The position numbers and the translations under genes are program-made. 57,448 nt of DNA, from NCBI GenBank assembly GCA_934435195.1, contig CAKSAJ010000018.1, positions 1 to 57,448 of the forward strand, in the 5' to 3' direction. Positions 8,336 through 16,307 of this stretch are shown piece by piece; position 1 is the stretch's first letter, and the number at the start of each line of letters is the position of its first letter. The stretch comes from an uncultured Schaedlerella sp. (GTDB taxonomy: Bacteria; Bacillota; Clostridia; Lachnospirales; Lachnospiraceae). The notes under the pieces were generated by a model. The model was not told the origin of the DNA. It searched no databases and saw only the letters and a program-made list of their open reading frames with translations.

Positions 8336-8395
8336 ATTGTCTTCTCCCTTCTTAATAGTAGATATCATAAAAGGGGATTGATTCCCTTTCATGAG

Positions 8396-8866
8396 CTATG
8401 CACTAATACACATCTTTGTTTCTGCTTTCTTGATTGTTTCCGATCCGTACTTATTGCGGATATCATCCATTGTGGTTTTTCCATTACTTCTTGTCTGTTT
8501 TTCTGGATCGTGCCAGTACCACATTTTTTTCTTGCTTGCCCAGTGAAAACCATTTGATTTAAGGTCGCTCTTGCAGCCGTATGTGTTGCCAGATACCCAG
8601 ATCCACGATCCGCAGATTTCAATGTTAATATCAAAATTTATAATTATATTGATAATGTCCCGAATCTGTTCATCTGCTGCCATATCGTACTTTCTGGCGT
8701 TGGTTGTATCTGATTTTGCTAATACTTTAAAAGTTATTTCATATTCTACATTGATAACTTTTATAGCATCCTCAGAACCGCCGTTATCTGGATGATTTTC
8801 TTTTACAAGTCTTTTATATTCTTTTCTCAGTTCTTCTAATGAATGAATATCCGTGAAGTATGTCAT
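8396..8866 (-). CDS. J-domain (DnaJ-like) protein
   Basis: 156 residues. The first 50 form a short J domain: helix II EELRKEYKRLVKE, the invariant HPD tripeptide in ENHPDNGGS, helix III. The rest has the pattern EICGSWIWVSGNTYG ... SNGFHWASKKKMWYWHDPE seen in plasmid and phage proteins of Firmicutes. The J domain should stimulate an Hsp70 ATPase. Strong AGGAGGA site. Divergently transcribed from small genes at 9070 and under the shared operator region. Confidence 0.8.
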   Translation of the reverse strand: MTYFTDIHSLEELRKEYKRLVKENHPDNGGSEDAIKVINVEYEITFKVLAKSDTTNARKYDMAADEQIRDIINIIINFDINIEICGSWIWVSGNTYGCKSDLKSNGFHWASKKKMWYWHDPEKQTRSNGKTTMDDIRNKYGSETIKKAETKMCISA

Positions 8867-8907
8867 GTGTTCTTCCTCCTTCGTTTTATTTATCTTGATT
8901 GCATTTT

Positions 8908-9020
8908 ACACTAATACTTGTGCTTTAGTCAATCGTGTTTTTGCACAAATATTAGTGTTTAATTTTCTGTGATTTATGGTTGATCTGTCAATTGCAATTA
9001 CACTAGTACTTGTGTATAAT
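8908..9020. promoter_or_regulatory. Divergent promoters with three palindromic operators
   Basis: Palindromes CACTAATACTTGTG (8909-8922), CACAAATATTAGTG (8944-8957) and CACTAGTACTTGTG (9001-9014) fit CACWANTANTWGTG. The third fills the spacer of a plus-strand promoter, TTGCAA (8992) - 17 bp - TATAAT (9015). The first fills the spacer of a minus-strand promoter, TTGACT - 18 bp - TAAAAT. A repressor bound there would block both directions. The XRE protein at 9967 is the nearest candidate. Confidence 0.7.
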
Positions 9021-9069
9021 TATCTCAACAAAGCAAATCACAGATAAAAAACATACAGGAGGCTACCAA

Positions 9070-9240
9070 ATGAAAGAAGCGGAAAGAAAGTTATATGAAA
9101 AAGGTTATTACTTATCAAATCAGTTTGACGGATTTTTCGGAACTATTCCAGATCAATACGAACTGGCAGACAAAGAAGGGAATACAGTGATTGACCACTT
9201 ATCAGAAGCTCAGGTAATCGCACTGTCATCAATCTTATAA
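9070..9240 (+). CDS. Small hypothetical protein
   Basis: 56 residues from the ATG at 9070, which is preceded by AGGAGGC. Sequence MKEAERKLYEKGYYLSNQ, acidic in the middle, hydrophobic end. No family recognised; no membrane segment. First gene of a three-gene plus-strand unit driven by the operator-controlled promoter at 8992-9020. Confidence 0.6.
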   Translation: MKEAERKLYEKGYYLSNQFDGFFGTIPDQYELADKEGNTVIDHLSEAQVIALSSIL

Positions 9241-9256
9241 AAGGAAGGGAAATGCA

Positions 9257-9451
9257 ATGACAAAAGTTGAAATGTTAGCAAAAATTAAAAAACATAAGGG
9301 AATCGGCGTTGAGATCACAACAGCAACAGGGAACATGATTTATTACTTTTATGAAGACTTTGAAGACTCAAACGGAATCGACCGGGCAATGAAACAAGTT
9401 TATCCTAAAATGGATAGCGGAAAATTTACAAAAGTTACCTTTATCGCTTAA
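9257..9451 (+). CDS. Small hypothetical protein
   Basis: 64 residues, start after GGAAGGG, 16 bp behind the previous gene. Compact alpha/beta composition (VEITTATGNMIYYFYEDFED). No family recognised. Likely co-transcribed with its neighbours. Confidence 0.55.
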   Translation: MTKVEMLAKIKKHKGIGVEITTATGNMIYYFYEDFEDSNGIDRAMKQVYPKMDSGKFTKVTFIA

Positions 9452-9526
9452 TATTCGGCTCTGCTGCTGGAAAATAACACTATTGCTGACCTAACGGCGT
9501 TTTATACGGGGGAGAAGGAGAACGAC

Positions 9527-9829
9527 ATGCAATTTTTATTTTATAGAAAAAATGGAACATACGGCACTACAAATACTAACATCCGTGATATTTTGGCAGA
9601 AATACAGCCAGACGATATCATTGACGCTTTGGATTGTGTCGGTATTAAAGTAAATCGTTACTTTGAGACAATGCCCGAAAATACAGACTATATTCTGTGG
9701 GTATCTGATCCGCTTGCAAAAATCAAAAAAGTATTTATGAAGACGTATAAAAACGGCGAAGAAGATACCGTTGAAGAGTTTAAAATTTATCCCGATGAAG
9801 TCCGGGCAATCGTTGATTATTTTTCATAA
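9527..9829 (+). CDS. Hypothetical protein
   Basis: 100 residues with a strong GGAGAAGGAG ribosome site. Acidic; contains EIQPDDIIDALDCVGI and a basic patch LAKIKKVFMKTYK. No family recognised. Last gene before the terminator at 9852, so it closes the 9070 unit. Confidence 0.6.
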   Translation: MQFLFYRKNGTYGTTNTNIRDILAEIQPDDIIDALDCVGIKVNRYFETMPENTDYILWVSDPLAKIKKVFMKTYKNGEEDTVEEFKIYPDEVRAIVDYFS

Positions 9830-9851
9830 CATTTATTTTATATCTCATACC

Positions 9852-9879
9852 GGGGTGGCGTAACTGCTGCCCCTTTTTT
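9852..9879 (+). terminator. Intrinsic terminator of the 9070-9829 unit
   Basis: GGGGTGGC pairs with GCTGCCCC (one mismatch), loop GTAACT, then six T on the plus strand, 23 bp after the last stop codon. Confidence 0.85.
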
Positions 9880-9911
9880 GCTAATACTTAAATACACAAT
9901 AATAAATGGAC

Positions 9912-9941
9912 TTGCTAATAATCCCCCTAAAATGCTATAAT
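9912..9941 (+). promoter_or_regulatory. Promoter of the XRE gene
   Basis: TTGCTA (9912) - 18 bp - TATAAT (9936). The -10 box runs into ATTAGTG, a half-site of the palindromes at 8908-9014, and CTAATACTT occurs at about 9881. This suggests the regulator controls itself. Confidence 0.6.
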
Positions 9942-9966
9942 ATTAGTGTAAAAAGGAGATTTTACT

Positions 9967-10335
9967 ATGATTAGTTACCAAAAATTGTTTGAATTGATGA
10001 AAGCAAAAGGAAAAAATACATCCAATATCAGAAATGATAATATTATAGGACAGGAAACCTTGCGTAAATTAAAACTGGGCACAGGTATTCTTGAGGAATA
10101 TAATTATAAAATTCCGGGCACAAAACCAGCCAAATACGAAAAAAGAACCCGTGAAACATCCGTTGACAGCAAATCTATAGAAGCTCTCTGTATCTGGTTA
10201 GACTGTCAGCCGAACGACATCATGGAAGTTATACCGAATACATGGGCAAACGCTGATCGTCTTTGTGAAGCTCTATCTGACAAAAATCATCAAGTTACCC
10301 CAGATGAACTTCCGGCGAAATTAAACATGCAATAA
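9967..10335 (+). CDS. XRE-like helix-turn-helix regulator
   Basis: 122 residues, start after AAGGAGA. Resembles small Cro/CI-type regulators of Firmicute elements: MISYQKLFELMKAKG at the start and SIEALCIWLDCQPNDIMEVI at the end of the HTH, as in the family's typical LDCQP/DII ending. An insertion of about 30 residues (EEYNYKIPGTKPAKYEKRTR) splits the HTH helices, which I have seen in this subfamily. Candidate repressor for the palindromes at 8908-9014. Confidence 0.7.
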   Translation: MISYQKLFELMKAKGKNTSNIRNDNIIGQETLRKLKLGTGILEEYNYKIPGTKPAKYEKRTRETSVDSKSIEALCIWLDCQPNDIMEVIPNTWANADRLCEALSDKNHQVTPDELPAKLNMQ

Positions 10336-10355
10336 TAATGAAGTGATTACTTTTA

Positions 10356-10386
10356 GACAGTGGCGCAAAAATCCGCTGTCTTTTTT
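10356..10386 (+). terminator. Intrinsic terminator of the XRE gene
   Basis: GACAG and GG pair with CC and CTGTC around a T/G mismatch, then six T, 21 bp after the stop codon. Confidence 0.8.
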
Positions 10387-10563
10387 ATGCCTAAAACTGA
10401 GTTCGACACGCTGCCCATTTTATGACCGTTTTCATAAAAAAGGTGTGGTTTTGGGTGTGTTCGGTGCGGAAAAGTTCGATAAAAAAACACGTATATGAAA
10501 AAGAGAAATTTGTGGACTTCTGCCCTATTTTCCACAATCAAAACCTTACATTCCAAAAAGCGT
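10387..10563. other. Non-coding stretch, no feature seen
   Basis: Lies between two terminators facing each other. I see no ribosome-site-supported gene, tRNA or clear promoter here. Confidence 0.5.
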
Positions 10564-10601
10564 AAAAAAATGGGAGCAGCAACACACGGTCACTACTCCC
10601 A
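10564..10601 (-). terminator. Intrinsic terminator of the minus-strand cargo block
   Basis: TGGGAGTAG pairs with CTGCTCCCA on the minus strand (one G-U), followed by seven T. It ends the block whose last gene is the HNH nuclease at 10675. Confidence 0.75.
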
Positions 10602-10674
10602 AACGGTTATTGAATGAATTATAATTTTGGAATCACTGTTAAAATCCCCGGAAATTGGTTCAGGAAAACAATGA

Positions 10675-11310
10675 TTAAATATCTTTGGTGCGGATTATGC
10701 GAAAATCTACATCTACCGCCACACCATCGGCGTTTACGGCACACTGATAGTATGCCCAGTTTTCTTCTTTGCTGGTCGGCTCTTGTCGCACGATCTCAGC
10801 AAGGTTGTATGGGGAAATCCCCATATGTTTTGCAGCCGTTACAAAGTCATACTGCCGATAAATACCACTTTCCATTACTTCAATTTTTGAAATGACATCC
10901 ACTGTCTTATGTATGGTTTTCGGCATGTATGATAAGTTTCTCGCTGCATGACTTCCGGCAATTCGCTTCTTGCGATTAACACGGATCAAATGATGTATTT
11001 CTATAATATCTCCCGGCTTAATCCACTCCGGGACTGTTAAAAAGGCTTGCGCTACAAGTTGATGAATTGTAAAAAATTTTCCTGTGCGATCATTCACTCT
11101 TGTAGTTACGTGTTCATATCCACCCGTGAAATAAGTCTTCACAATTTTTACGTTACCGCCTTTTCTTTTGCTAATCAACCGCCCTTCGGACGAAATAAAC
11201 CAGCCTTTTACTTCCGGCACTGCCTTAAACTCTTCATCAGCGGATATACGACCGCCGATAGCTCTAATGTCCTTTTCGGACAGAATTTCATAATATTTTT
11301 TGTTGTTCAT
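10675..11310 (-). CDS. HNH endonuclease with NUMOD4-like domain
   Basis: 211 residues. NUMOD4-type start VKGWFISSEGRLISKRK (the W..S..G.v.S pattern), then HQLVAQAFL and the HNH core IIEIHHLI with following asparagine-containing helix, and an HTH-like segment (FVTAAKHMGISPYNLAEIV). These are free-standing homing-type nucleases common in phages. No good ribosome site precedes the ATG; three AAAAAGTTCA repeats lie directly upstream instead. Last gene of the minus-strand cargo block. Confidence 0.75.
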   Translation of the reverse strand: MNNKKYYEILSEKDIRAIGGRISADEEFKAVPEVKGWFISSEGRLISKRKGGNVKIVKTYFTGGYEHVTTRVNDRTGKFFTIHQLVAQAFLTVPEWIKPGDIIEIHHLIRVNRKKRIAGSHAARNLSYMPKTIHKTVDVISKIEVMESGIYRQYDFVTAAKHMGISPYNLAEIVRQEPTSKEENWAYYQCAVNADGVAVDVDFRIIRTKDI

Positions 11311-11327
11311 GTGTCATTATGGCACTA

Positions 11328-11366
11328 TGAACTTTTTGAACTTTTTTGCACTTGCTGAACTTTTTG
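11328..11366. repeat. Three TGAACTTTTT repeats upstream of the HNH gene
   Basis: The 10-mer occurs at 11328, 11337 and 11356, with a related GCACTT between the last two. Located 18-56 bp upstream of the HNH start codon on its coding strand. It could be an operator or translational control site. Confidence 0.5.
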
Positions 11367-11440
11367 AGTGCTTTTTTCTCCTTCTCATTTTTGCTTTCGG
11401 GCAGAATCCGGCGATTCCACCCACATATAAAAAAGTAATT

Positions 11441-11980
11441 TTATTGAATCTTTCTTTCAGTTTTTGCTTCAATCAGATTCACAATCTTTATTGGTAAATC
11501 ATCAATTTTTTGATAATTAGCAACTGAAATAGCAAGCTGAAACTTTTCACTTTCTGTCACAACCAGTTCATCCAATCTTGCTTTGAATTTTTTCACATCT
11601 GTAATTTTCAGTATTTTTTCAATTTCTTCATGTGTAAGCTGAACAGGGTATTCAGTAGCATCCGGCAAGTCAAACGCTGCTTTATAAAGCTCAAAATCAC
11701 AAATTCGGAAACAAGCGTGTGAACCTTTCCCGTCAATTCCGCAAAATGCCGGATTTTCAAGAGAAATTTGTGTAATAACCTCTTCCAGTGTCAACTGTCT
11801 GTAAATTGATTTATGAAATGTTCCATCAAAATGATATCGACTTCCCGGAACATTTGCACCATTAAATCTTTCCCCTGAGATTGTACGGATTTGAACACCG
11901 ACATCCCACGGTACTAAATTTTCGATTTCAACTCTTGTTCTATCTCTAAATTCAGTTGTTGTACTAATCACATTATTCAT
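11441..11980 (-). CDS. Hypothetical cargo protein
   Basis: 179 residues, start after AAGGAG. Two parts: a beta-rich N-terminal half (VEIENLVPWDVGVQIRTISG, FCGIDGKGSHACFRI) and a charged alpha-helical C-terminal half (EIEKILKITDVKKFKARLDELV). No signal peptide or membrane segment. Family not recognised. The helical tail would suit a protein that binds a partner. It follows the prohead-protease-like gene by 17 bp and is in the same transcription unit. Confidence 0.6.
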   Translation of the reverse strand: MNNVISTTTEFRDRTRVEIENLVPWDVGVQIRTISGERFNGANVPGSRYHFDGTFHKSIYRQLTLEEVITQISLENPAFCGIDGKGSHACFRICDFELYKAAFDLPDATEYPVQLTHEEIEKILKITDVKKFKARLDELVVTESEKFQLAISVANYQKIDDLPIKIVNLIEAKTERKIQ

Positions 11981-11996
11981 CTTTCATTCTCCTTCA

Positions 11997-12803
11997 TTAT
12001 TCAAAAACATCAATCATATCTGTAATATCTTCAACAGATTTCCCGTGAAATCCGTTCTCGAAAACATCATCAAAGTTATCATATTTTTCTGACTCTTTAT
12101 CGCCGTACATTGTGCCGATTGTGGCAAGAAAAATATCATCAAACTCTTTATCTTGTACCGTGTTTCTTTCGCTACTACCAAATACAGAATCAAACTCATT
12201 TTCCGGCTTGTCTTCTTTTGCCTTATCAAATTCTAAAAGCATAGCCGTATCGTCTGCCGGTTTAATCGTTATAATACAAAATCCGCTATAATCATAAACT
12301 GTAGGTATACGCCCTGTTTCTTTCCATCCATCACGGTACATGATTTCTCCGTCATTCTCCGGCGTTCCGACAAATTCAACGCTGCCAAACACTTTATTTC
12401 CCTCTGCTACTTGTCGATCAATCCAATCGCAAAATTTAGGATAACGGCTTTCATTGATATAACCAACACCACACAGACATCTATGTACTACTCCGTCAAT
12501 CGTAACATCTTCAATCGACCAATCATCAAATGATCCAACCTGTACGGAGTCCTCAAATACAGGCAGATTATTCCGTGTTCCTGTGACTCCATGCCCATAA
12601 GGAATTTCCTTGCTTTCATCCAAAAATTCAGCACATAACGGCATTCCTTTTACAGTGTCCGCATTATCTCTAGTGTACTGTTCCAAATAGGTAATTCCGT
12701 TAATATTCCAATGATTTTCGTCCGGGTAAATTTCATGAAGAACTATCTTCAATTTACGTCTACCAGTGATATCCTGGCAGATCTCTAATATTTTATTTTC
12801 CAT
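11997..12803 (-). CDS. Phage prohead-protease-like protein
   Basis: 268 residues. The first 200 (RNGI-like NINGITYLEQYTRDN, PYGHGVTGT, FEDSVQVGSFDDWSIEDV, YPKFCDWIDRQVAEGNKVFGSVEF, GRIPTVYDYSGF, PADDTAMLLEF) recall phage capsid maturation protease/scaffold proteins of Firmicute phages, including the histidine and serine of the S/H pair. The acidic tail is typical for such proteins. No portal, capsid or terminase gene is present, so this is not a prophage; a borrowed function is possible. Assignment is from memory of the pattern only. Confidence 0.45.
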   Translation of the reverse strand: MENKILEICQDITGRRKLKIVLHEIYPDENHWNINGITYLEQYTRDNADTVKGMPLCAEFLDESKEIPYGHGVTGTRNNLPVFEDSVQVGSFDDWSIEDVTIDGVVHRCLCGVGYINESRYPKFCDWIDRQVAEGNKVFGSVEFVGTPENDGEIMYRDGWKETGRIPTVYDYSGFCIITIKPADDTAMLLEFDKAKEDKPENEFDSVFGSSERNTVQDKEFDDIFLATIGTMYGDKESEKYDNFDDVFENGFHGKSVEDITDMIDVFE

Positions 12804-13088
12804 TTAATATAAATCCTTTCGCAATGCTTCACACGGAGTAAACTTTATACCGCCGTGTGCCGGGCATTCTTCTATCTCCTTTGTATGGAAGTTATACAGC
12901 TTTTTTGCCGGAACTTCCTTTCGTTCAAATGTTCCAAGGTACGCAAGATGTACCTTTCCACGCTCCTGTAATCCATCGACAATGAGCGTAACAAATGTAT
13001 CTAAATACATTTTTGCTGTCTCTTGATTTAATCCATGCATAGCAGCAAAATCTTGCACTATATTATATTTTGTAACACTTTTAGCCAT
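12804..13088 (-). CDS. HU/IHF-family DNA-binding protein
   Basis: 94 residues from the ATG at 13088 behind GGAAGG; the frame extends to 13127 without support. Matches the HU fold: helix-turn-helix base (NIVQDFAAMHGLNQETAKMYLDTFVTLIVDGL), then the beta arm (VHLAYLGTFERKEVPAKKLYNF ... IKFTPCEALR). It should bend DNA as a dimer. In a mobile element it may help assemble nucleoprotein structures such as the repeat array nearby or transposon ends. Confidence 0.85.
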   Translation of the reverse strand: MAKSVTKYNIVQDFAAMHGLNQETAKMYLDTFVTLIVDGLQERGKVHLAYLGTFERKEVPAKKLYNFHTKEIEECPAHGGIKFTPCEALRKDLY

Positions 13089-13138
13089 ATTCTTTCCTTC
13101 CCCAACCAGAAGCAGAAAAGAGTGCAAAAATCACTCAA

Positions 13139-13495
13139 TTACTTCCGTTTCCCGTATTCATTTCTGTCCTTTTCAGCGTAAAATCTCACGCTTTCACTAT
13201 CTCGTTTCAGTTTGTGATACTCTCTAATCACAGAAAGCATCTTTTGCATTTCAACCACAAAACCAACATCTTCCCAAGCTGCTGCGATTTTTCCAACAGT
13301 TTTATAATATGTAAGATCACTGCTGCCATCATTGATAATATGGCGAACGTCCGCTATATCAATATCTGCTCCCGTTGCAATTTTAGTTTTTACTGCCACA
13401 TTTTCAGCAATCAGTTCCCGTTCCTCTGAATTAAAGTCATATGATACGGGATGTGTAATCTTGAACAAAAATCCTTCAAACGCTTTATTTTTCAT
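13139..13495 (-). CDS. Hypothetical cargo protein
   Basis: 118 residues from the ATG at 13495, which has GGAG ten bases upstream within the end of the previous gene. Mixed helix, no membrane segment or known motif (GADIDIADVRHIINDGSSDLTYY). The start overlaps the preceding gene by 11 bp, implying translational coupling. Confidence 0.55.
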   Translation of the reverse strand: MKNKAFEGFLFKITHPVSYDFNSEERELIAENVAVKTKIATGADIDIADVRHIINDGSSDLTYYKTVGKIAAAWEDVGFVVEMQKMLSVIREYHKLKRDSESVRFYAEKDRNEYGKRK

Positions 13496-13967
13496 TTCCT
13501 TCATTCTCCTTCTCTCCAATAAATCCAAATTCTCTCTGCATGTCTACTACTTTTCCCAGTGAATCCATATATTTCTCATGAATCGCTTCAAGACATTCAT
13601 CCACACGCTTTGTTATAAATTCTGTAGATTGGCGCACACCTAAAAGATAAATAAATCGACATATCATCTTAATACGGCTTTCGTCCTTATCTTCCATTGC
13701 CTGAACAAGTAATTCTCTGGCTCTTTTATATAAATCTGGATCATCATATTCAAGTTCTAATTTCATTAGTATTTTTATAAATTCCGCACTATCTGGGCGA
13801 ATATCTTTATATGGCATTTCCCTTAATAGATGAATATCCCTGTATACATCGTCATAAGCGAATTTCTCGCCATCCTTTTCCCAGTACCTCATCATTTTGC
13901 AGAAATTATCTACATTGTGGCTTTTTATTGCTTCTTCAATAAATTTCCAGTCTTTGCTTTGTTCCAT
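13485..13967 (-). CDS. Hypothetical alpha-helical cargo protein
   Basis: 160 residues from the ATG at 13967 (MEQSKDWKFIEEA), preceded by GGAAGGAGA. Almost entirely helical and acidic, with repeating segments that look like a helical-repeat scaffold (SAEFIKILMKLELEYDDPDLYKRARELL). No family recognised. First gene of the lower half of the block and coupled to the next. Confidence 0.6.
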   Translation of the reverse strand: MEQSKDWKFIEEAIKSHNVDNFCKMMRYWEKDGEKFAYDDVYRDIHLLREMPYKDIRPDSAEFIKILMKLELEYDDPDLYKRARELLVQAMEDKDESRIKMICRFIYLLGVRQSTEFITKRVDECLEAIHEKYMDSLGKVVDMQREFGFIGEKENEGNEK

Positions 13968-14136
13968 CTTCTCTCCTTCCGGCTTGCGCCACAACCAAAC
14001 AAAAAAGAATGAATATATATGTTGTGGCAGTTTTAAGGCATCTATATAATGTAGATAATTAGGATTTTTCCACCATATATAGTTTTATCTTTTTTCTTTT
14101 GGTCGGTATAATGCTACTGAATGTAATGAAGTAGCA

Positions 14137-14264
14137 GACAGCATTCATGCTGTCCTTCATAGTCTTATCTTCGATAAGCCTATATATTTACATACAATTA
14201 TTTTTGACCCCCTTTTTTGAGCATTTAATGTATATAACCATTATTTTCCCAAAAAGGGGGGTCA
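14137..14264. other. Two strong hairpins between helicase gene and downstream genes
   Basis: GACAGCAT-TC-ATGCTGTC (14137-14154) is a near-perfect palindrome. TGACCCCC plus a T-run (14205-14218) pairs with an A-run plus GGGGGGTCA (14251-14264). The second directly follows the helicase stop and can terminate or attenuate the minus-strand transcript; the first may be an operator or structured leader of the genes below. Confidence 0.55.
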
Positions 14265-14266
14265 GA

Positions 14267-15766
14267 TTATATTCTCTCAACTTTCCATGCATTCTTATAT
14301 TTTTTCTTTATCTGTGTACCATCCGCATTCTTGAATCTTCGAGTAGTTTCAAAAACTCTGATACGATATTCAAGATTGTATTCACTTTCAAAGAGTGCAT
14401 TTAAAGCCTTTGCGGATTTTACTGGCTTGCTCTTTCTCTTGATCTTCAGATTATTTACAAATTGCATTCTATCTGAATGTTCCAGCATGACTACGCCTAC
14501 CATTGAATCAAGATACATGCGTAAATCGTTATTCTTTTCGCCCGAATCATATAATTCGTAACCTGTTAATCCCAGTTTTGCAGTTACATATTCAGCAAAT
14601 CCATGCGGTTTTATTGCCTTAATTGCCGTAAATTCTTCAATACGGCTTTTTGTTTCAAACAGCATAAGCTGATTTATAGCTTTCTGAATACTCCCATCAG
14701 AGTCAATATAATCATAAATGATATTGCTTTTATCGACTTTCCGGGGAAACGCTTCTAATACTTCCGCATATGTATGATTCGCAAAGTAATTTGCCATTCT
14801 GATATTGCGATTCATGTTATTTACCCTGGCGGTTAATGAATGTGTACTATATTCTTTAATGTATACGGCTGTTGTATCATTAGGATTCTTAACCCTTTTT
14901 CGACCGATGCACTGAATAATGCTATCAATATCGTCAATTCCGTCTATCACAATATTGTGAATATCTGAATCAAGGATATTAAAGCCAACTTCCAACGCTG
15001 ATGTCGTAATCAGTATGAGTTTCTCAAACCTCTCATTTTTGATAAGGTCTGACATCTCAGAATTGCATCTATGCTTTCTATACTGATTGTTATATCGGCT
15101 GCAATTAAATATTGCGTAATCCTTATACTTCTTATATAGCCTATATGCTTTCCGCACATCGTTAATGAAGAAGATCGCTTTATTTCGGCTGTGAACCGCA
15201 TATTGCATCAATTCATTTACCGCCGAATCATCTTTATAAAAGTACAGGGTACTAATATGATTTTCTCCTTCAACTTTATATTCCTTCAATTCAATTTGGT
15301 GTTCTTTTGTAAGATACCTTCTAATCTTGTCAGATGTTGCCGTTATAAAAACTCTTGTGATATTTTGAATCTGTAAAATTGCATTAAAGCTAATATCTGT
15401 GCAAAAATTGAATTTTGAGTCACTTAAAAAATAATGGCATTCATCCACAACGATATAATCATAATTGCTTAAATCGGTTTCAACCTTCTTCAATTCCCGT
15501 TTTTCAATTTCCTGATAAGATTTAATCGTAATTATATCGGTTTTCTTATCTCTCTGTATCTCGTCCCGGAACTGCAGAACTGTGTCAAGTCGTGGCAGCA
15601 GATAAAGAATCTTCTTATCATTTGCCAGGGCATAATCATACAGTTTATTTTTGATAAAGTAAGATTTTCCAGCACCAGTTGGTGCGGTTATAAGAATGTT
15701 CTGATTTTCCCATGTTTTAATTTCTTTCTCTGAAATTATTTCAGAAATATATTTTGATCCTTTCAT
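14267..15766 (-). CDS. SF2 (DEAD/DEAH-box-like) helicase
   Basis: 499 residues. Motif I TAPTGAGKS at about residues 28-36, motif Ia LLPRLDT, motif II VDECHYF (DECH), motif III ITATS, motif IV-V region ITTSALEVGFNI, motif VI IQCIGRKR. The C-terminal 150 residues are unique and basic. Strong GGAGGACGGGAG site. Helicases of this type occur on Firmicute plasmids and integrative elements, where they may help replication or defence. It lies near the HTH pair and the repeat array, which is compatible with a role on that DNA. Confidence 0.8.
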   Translation of the reverse strand: MKGSKYISEIISEKEIKTWENQNILITAPTGAGKSYFIKNKLYDYALANDKKILYLLPRLDTVLQFRDEIQRDKKTDIITIKSYQEIEKRELKKVETDLSNYDYIVVDECHYFLSDSKFNFCTDISFNAILQIQNITRVFITATSDKIRRYLTKEHQIELKEYKVEGENHISTLYFYKDDSAVNELMQYAVHSRNKAIFFINDVRKAYRLYKKYKDYAIFNCSRYNNQYRKHRCNSEMSDLIKNERFEKLILITTSALEVGFNILDSDIHNIVIDGIDDIDSIIQCIGRKRVKNPNDTTAVYIKEYSTHSLTARVNNMNRNIRMANYFANHTYAEVLEAFPRKVDKSNIIYDYIDSDGSIQKAINQLMLFETKSRIEEFTAIKAIKPHGFAEYVTAKLGLTGYELYDSGEKNNDLRMYLDSMVGVVMLEHSDRMQFVNNLKIKRKSKPVKSAKALNALFESEYNLEYRIRVFETTRRFKNADGTQIKKKYKNAWKVERI

Positions 15767-15780
15767 TTGCTCCCGTCCTC

Positions 15781-15975
15781 CTATTTATTTTTGCGCTCTT
15801 GATATTCTTTGACAGCTTCACGGATTTCTGGCGAATCTTTAAAGAAGAATACATTTCTGCCGTTTCCTTTTCTGTCTGGTCGCATTTCTACAAGGACGAA
15901 GCCTTTTAATACCAATGTAGCCATTAACTTTTGGCTATAAATCGTATAACAAGTATTTTTTTCATTCTGTTTCAT
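15781..15975 (-). CDS. DUF5659-like small protein
   Basis: 64 residues from the ATG at 15975 with GAGGT nine bases upstream. Core pattern YSQKLMATLVLKGFVLVEM, RPDRKGNGRNVFFF, REAVKEYQERK matches what I recall of DUF5659, small proteins of phage and plasmid origin. Function unknown. It precedes the SF2 helicase by 14 bp, so they are co-transcribed. Confidence 0.65.
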   Translation of the reverse strand: MKQNEKNTCYTIYSQKLMATLVLKGFVLVEMRPDRKGNGRNVFFFKDSPEIREAVKEYQERKNK

Positions 15976-16010
15976 TCGTCTGTACCTCATTTATTCTAAT
16001 TTTGTGCAAT

Positions 16011-16038
16011 AAAAAAGCACCCAAAAATCAGAAGTGCT
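16011..16038 (-). terminator. Small hairpin terminator after the HTH pair
   Basis: On the minus strand AGCAC pairs with GTGCT, loop of 13 bases, then T-run. It separates the 16143-16554 gene pair from the DUF5659 gene, and may act as an attenuator. Confidence 0.5.
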
Positions 16039-16142
16039 ATTGTACACTTCCAAAAATTGAATGCTGCAAATGACTTTCATATCAAGTCACGAATATTTAC
16101 TTTTCTTTCCTGCATCATATCACGATTTCCAAATTTGTCAAG

Positions 16143-16307
16143 TCATAGATCCGCATAATCGGGAGTCCAATCATTTACGTCATTACCCAGTTTTTGCAGA
16201 ATCTTCTTTATTACCGACAATTCATATAAATCTGTTGATCTATCGTAAATCCCTTTTAATAAGGAAATTAACCGCTTAACTTCCTCTTCTGTTAGTTCAA
16301 TCTTCAT
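16143..16307 (-). CDS. Small hypothetical protein
   Basis: 54 residues from the ATG at 16307 with GGGAG in front; the longer frame to 16373 lies inside the neighbouring gene. Helical (MKIELTEEEVKRLISLLKG). No family recognised. Overlaps the HTH gene by 11 bases, so it is coupled to it. Confidence 0.5.
   Translation of the reverse strand: MKIELTEEEVKRLISLLKGIYDRSTDLYELSVIKKILQKLGNDVNDWTPDYADL

Noticed and set aside
10353..10556. 67-residue minus-strand open frame
   Set aside because: Runs through a terminator stem and the gene-free region; no ribosome site or recognisable sequence.
10675..13967. Prophage
   Set aside because: Only a prohead-protease-like protein and an HNH nuclease are phage-like; no terminase, portal, capsid or tail genes.
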